Shown: positions 61,252 through 64,000 of the stretch, in pieces
Position numbering within the stretch: the first letter of the stretch is position 1
Layout: every line of letters begins with the position of its first letter
Assembly: GCF_027563345.1 (NCBI RefSeq)
Contig: NZ_JAMKBK010000003.1
DNA from: Psychrobacillus psychrodurans
GTDB lineage: Bacteria > Bacillota > Bacilli > Bacillales_A > Planococcaceae
Reading direction: 5' to 3' (one strand)
Length of the DNA stretch: 64,000 nucleotides
Position numbers and translations under genes: made by a program
The notes under the pieces: generated by a model
Database searches by the model: none
Told to the model about the DNA's origin: nothing
Seen by the model: the letters and a program-made list of their open reading frames with translations, nothing else

Positions 61252-62196
61252 ATGATACATAAAATTATAGTTCCCACTCCCTTTGCAGTAGGGGATGTCA
61301 ATGCATATATAGTTAAAGGCGATGCATTGACATTAATTGATGCTGGACCAAAAACAGAACAAGCATTATTCGCATTAACACAAGGTATAAAAGAAGCGGG
61401 CTATGAGCTTACTGATATTGAGCAAGTTGTTTTAACGCATCATCATCCCGATCATGCTGGTTGGACAGATGCATTTGAACAAGCAACTATTCTTGGTCAT
61501 GAATACAATCAAGTATGGATGACTCGTGATGAAGATTTTCTACAGTATCATGACCGATTTTACTTACAGTGTCTAAAAGAAGAAGGGGTTCCAGAGGAGT
61601 ATTTTAATTGGGTGGAGAAGATGAGAAGACCATTAAGCCTTTTAGGGAGTCGTTCTCTAGATACTTATTTATGTGAAGGGGACATTCTACCAGGTCATCC
61701 TGATATCCAAGTGCTCGAAACGTTAGGACATGCACAAAGTCATTTGGCATTCTGGTCTGAAAGTTCTAAAGTTCTAATAGGTGGGGACCTTATTCTCGAA
61801 AAAATTTCATCTAACCCATTAATTGAGCCACCATTAAATCCACAAGAAGAACGCCCAAAATCGATGCTACAGTACAATGCTTCATTGAAAAAAATACAGC
61901 AACTACCTATTGAGAAGGTATATAGTGGTCATGGTAACGAAGTATTTAATATAAAGGAACTAGTTACAATTAGACTAGAAAAACAAAAAGAGCGAGCACT
62001 TAAAGTACTAGATATGATGAATGACGGTGAAAAAACAATTTTTGAATTAACTAAACAATTATTTCCAAAAGTTTATGAAAAGGAACTTGGCTTGACACTT
62101 TCTGAAACAATTGGACAAATAGATTATTTAATCGATAATGGGCTTATAATTGCAAAACGAAATGAAAAAGGAATTTTGTTATATGAGCAAAACTAA
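61252..62196 (+). CDS. yqjP: MBL-fold metallo-hydrolase (YqjP)
   Basis: A 314-residue metallo-beta-lactamase-fold hydrolase with the full zinc motif THHHPDHAGW (about 72-81), then LGHAQSHLAF (about 162-171), GGDLILEK (Asp at about 182) and a late SGHGNEV. It has a C-terminal helical/winged domain (about 245-314), as in the glyoxalase II-related YqjP group. ATG at 61252 with ataaggag; an upstream in-frame ATG at 61219 has none. It overlaps the next gene by 14 bases. Confidence 0.9.
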   Translation: MIHKIIVPTPFAVGDVNAYIVKGDALTLIDAGPKTEQALFALTQGIKEAGYELTDIEQVVLTHHHPDHAGWTDAFEQATILGHEYNQVWMTRDEDFLQYHDRFYLQCLKEEGVPEEYFNWVEKMRRPLSLLGSRSLDTYLCEGDILPGHPDIQVLETLGHAQSHLAFWSESSKVLIGGDLILEKISSNPLIEPPLNPQEERPKSMLQYNASLKKIQQLPIEKVYSGHGNEVFNIKELVTIRLEKQKERALKVLDMMNDGEKTIFELTKQLFPKVYEKELGLTLSETIGQIDYLIDNGLIIAKRNEKGILLYEQN

Positions 62197-62935
62197 AAAA
62201 ATTTTAATAACGGGTGCTACAAGTGGGGTTGGACTATTGCTTGCTAGAACTCTACATGATGTTGGTCATCAAATATGGGCGTCTGGTAGAAATAACGATG
62301 TATTAAACAATTTATCAGCTATTGGTATACATACAATTGAAGCGGACTTAACTATCGAACAATCTTTCGATACACTTTTTAAAAAAATGGGTACACCTGA
62401 TACCGTAATTCACTGTGCTGGTGTTGGAACCTTTACTTATTTATTGGATATGGATGAACGAGATATGGAGAAAATGTTTAAGGTAAACGTATTAGCACCG
62501 ATGAAGCTTACAAAGTACTTTGCAGAAAAGATGAAAACACGGGGGGGTGGTCATTTTGTATTTGTTGCATCTCAAGCAGGTAAAGTAGCTACTCCTAAAG
62601 CATCTGCATATGCAGCATCTAAGCATGCCATTCTCGGGTTTGCAAATGCTATCCGAATGGAACTAAAGGAATTTGGTATCGAGGTTACGACTATAAATCC
62701 AGGACCAATTGATACACCCTTTCTAGATTTAGCTGATCAGACGGGTAATTATAGAAACAGTATGAGAAAACATCTATTGGCTCCGGAAAAAGTGGTAGAG
62801 TCTATAGAAAAAGTGATTGAAGAACCGGTAAGAGAGGTTAATCTTCCTTCTTACATGAGTATTACAAGTAAACTATATGCTATGGCTCCGTCAATTGTCG
62901 AAACAGTTGGGAAAAAGTATTTCATAAAAAAATAA
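62183..62935 (+). CDS. yqjQ: Short-chain dehydrogenase (YqjQ)
   Basis: A 250-residue classical SDR. The cofactor motif is ITGATSGVGLLLARTL (9-24; TGxxxGxG), with HCAGVGTF (NAG variant, about 79), the catalytic Ser in VFVASQAGK (about 132), and Tyr-x-x-x-Lys in YAASKHAILGF (about 146-150). The PGPIDTPF loop follows. NADP preference is plausible from ASGRN. ATG at 62183, within the end of yqjP. The substrate is unknown. Confidence 0.92.
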   Translation: MSKTKKILITGATSGVGLLLARTLHDVGHQIWASGRNNDVLNNLSAIGIHTIEADLTIEQSFDTLFKKMGTPDTVIHCAGVGTFTYLLDMDERDMEKMFKVNVLAPMKLTKYFAEKMKTRGGGHFVFVASQAGKVATPKASAYAASKHAILGFANAIRMELKEFGIEVTTINPGPIDTPFLDLADQTGNYRNSMRKHLLAPEKVVESIEKVIEEPVREVNLPSYMSITSKLYAMAPSIVETVGKKYFIKK

Positions 62936-62941
62936 CACATT

Positions 62942-62984
62942 AAAAAACCGACTCTTCCTTTAAAAAGGATAAATCGGTTTTTTT
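62942..62984 (+). terminator. Terminator of yqjP-yqjQ
   Basis: aaaaaaccga pairs with tcggtttttt, with an inner ccttt / aaagg hairpin, and a T run follows. Confidence 0.85.
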
Positions 62985-63060
62985 AACAATTTTTGATGTT
63001 TTTACTCAAAGTTTTTGTAGAACCATTGGAAGTTAAGATAGGTATCTGTATATACCATTT

Positions 63061-63225
63061 TTAGGAAACTTTTCGTTGGTATCTATTGAGTAGTTCATCC
63101 AGCTCCTGACTGCAAGTAACGACAATTGGATGAGTAAATCCAAGTCTTTTTGCCTTTTTATACATATCCTGTTTTTTTAGCTCGATTCGTAGCAATAACG
63201 ATTTTTGGTGCAATTGACTTTTCAC
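63061..63225 (-). CDS. Spo0E-family aspartyl-phosphate phosphatase
   Basis: A 54-residue helical hairpin. The first helix is LHQKSLLLRIELKKQDMYKKAK and the second begins with the family signature SQELDELLNRYQ (S-x-x-L-D-x-(L/I)-(I/L)). Such proteins dephosphorylate Spo0A-P and delay sporulation. The GTG start has ggaggaag at good spacing. Monocistronic, in the place where B. subtilis has another small yqj gene. Too short for ordinary prediction. Confidence 0.88.
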   Translation of the reverse strand: MKSQLHQKSLLLRIELKKQDMYKKAKRLGFTHPIVVTCSQELDELLNRYQRKVS

Positions 63226-63595
63226 AATATTTCTTCCTCCATAGTGTGTATTAGCTTCATCTCATGAAGTGTATATCTTGTAGGTTATGTAGCAACTTGA
63301 TTATTGTATAATAAGGATATTGCAAAGAATGTCGGATTGTGAAAAATATACACATTTCACAAAAGTGTCACATTTGGATGATTTCTATTGTAATAATTAT
63401 AACAATTGAACATTTTACTGGACATTTTTCAGTTTTTATATCTCTGATATTTTATATAATCTTTCGACATAAAAGGAATAATGAGAGCTGATGAAGAATA
63501 TTAATAAAATTGAAATTGTGCAAACAAGGCGGAAATTTGAAAATAGCTACATAAAGCTATTTCAAAACATAAAGTAGGAAAGTGGGGTTTTGAAA
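63226..63595. other. Intergenic region before the HAD gene
   Basis: AT-rich; contains the divergent upstream regions of the Spo0E-like and HAD genes. I see no gene or clear regulatory site. Confidence 0.4.
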
Positions 63596-64000
63596 TTGAT
63601 AAAAGGAGTTATATTTGATTTTGATGGTTTAATTGTAGATACAGAAACTACATGGTATGAAGCATTCAAAGAAGTTTTTTATGAAAGTCATCATATAAAT
63701 ATAGATTTACTAGGATATTCTCAATGTATTGGGACAGGAAATGATGTTTTATACAATTACTTCCGGGAACTAGCAGGTGAATCCGTCAATTGTGAAATGC
63801 TAGAAGAGCATGCAGCTATTAGGTACGAAACTATGATGAAAGCACCTATACTACGTGAAGGTGTTAAAGATTATTTAGATGAAGCTAAACAAAATAATCT
63901 TAAAATAGCACTAGCTTCTAGTTCATCAAAGAGCTGGGTACATAAGTACTTAACTCAACTAAACATAATGGAGTACTTTGAAGTCATCAATACACAAGAT
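63596..64000 (+). CDS. HAD-superfamily hydrolase (partial, cut by window end)
   Basis: The first 135 residues of a HAD-IA phosphatase or phosphomutase. Motif I is GVIFDFDGLIVDTE (nucleophile Asp at about 8, acid Asp at about 10), the cap domain follows, and motif II Ser/Thr is in IALASSSSKSWV. The beta-phosphoglucomutase/YhcW subfamily is likely. The start is a TTG with gtgggg upstream. The gene is open at the window edge. Confidence 0.9.
   Translation, partial: MIKGVIFDFDGLIVDTETTWYEAFKEVFYESHHINIDLLGYSQCIGTGNDVLYNYFRELAGESVNCEMLEEHAAIRYETMMKAPILREGVKDYLDEAKQNNLKIALASSSSKSWVHKYLTQLNIMEYFEVINTQD

Noticed and set aside
1..64000. CRISPR array, tRNA, rRNA or prophage
   Set aside because: I saw no regular spacer-repeat array, no cloverleaf-like sequence apart from the T-box leaders, no rRNA, and no phage structural or integrase genes.

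Overview
The window looks like the chromosome of a low-GC, endospore-forming member of the Bacillales, most likely Planococcaceae (Psychrobacillus-, Sporosarcina- or Lysinibacillus-like; genus-level placement is inference). Supporting signs are a tricistronic gerA-type germination operon, a YjcZ-type sporulation microprotein, a Spo0E-type phosphatase, Firmicute T-box leaders, Bacillus-type strong ribosome binding sites, and gene order at the right end that follows the Bacillus subtilis yqiW-yqj region.

Left part (1-8.5 kb): the 3' end of a group II intron, small genes, a chemoreceptor, and a decayed stretch (a frameshifted small gene, a broken acetyltransferase, and a C-terminal fragment of glpK). 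This is followed by a divergent LysR/citrate synthase pair like citR-citA, a small membrane protein and a methyltransferase.

8.5-15 kb: bioY under a clear BirA operator, a T-box-controlled second-type methionyl-tRNA synthetase, and a yndG-yndH-yndJ-like membrane operon on the minus strand.

15-19.5 kb: an arsenic locus. An ArsN-like acetyltransferase diverges from an operon of a cysteine-rich MarR-type regulator, an FAD/NAD(P) oxidoreductase with vicinal cysteine pairs at both ends, an unrecognised 74-residue protein, the ArsB efflux pump and a thioredoxin-type ArsC. The regulator and the oxidoreductase do not match the standard ArsR-ArsB-ArsC plan, and I consider this the best candidate for an undescribed system.

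19.5-42 kb: accessory genes. These include manganese catalase, a UbiB-like kinase, the ger operon, DinB-like, GNAT and DUF genes, an S9 peptidase, a small secreted protein beside a very large ABC exporter pair, and a PadR-DUF1048-DrrAB-like efflux cassette of visibly higher GC. A short palindromic repeat family (arms like tccctgtgtaggacacaa) is scattered between 29.3 and 42.2 kb, in one case forming the end of a coding region.

42-52 kb: the methylmalonyl-CoA module mutA-mutB-meaB-brxB and mce-yqjD-yqjE, with Prli42 between them and a CheW-like gene after it. Together these can interconvert propionyl/methylmalonyl-CoA and succinyl-CoA, with MeaB protecting the mutase.

52-64 kb: a CobW-YcgR-YcgQ metal-homeostasis operon, DNA polymerase IV, a MurE-like ligase with an atypical substrate motif, RNase Z, a T-box-controlled proC, the yqjP-yqjQ pair, a Spo0E-like phosphatase and the start of a HAD hydrolase cut by the window edge.
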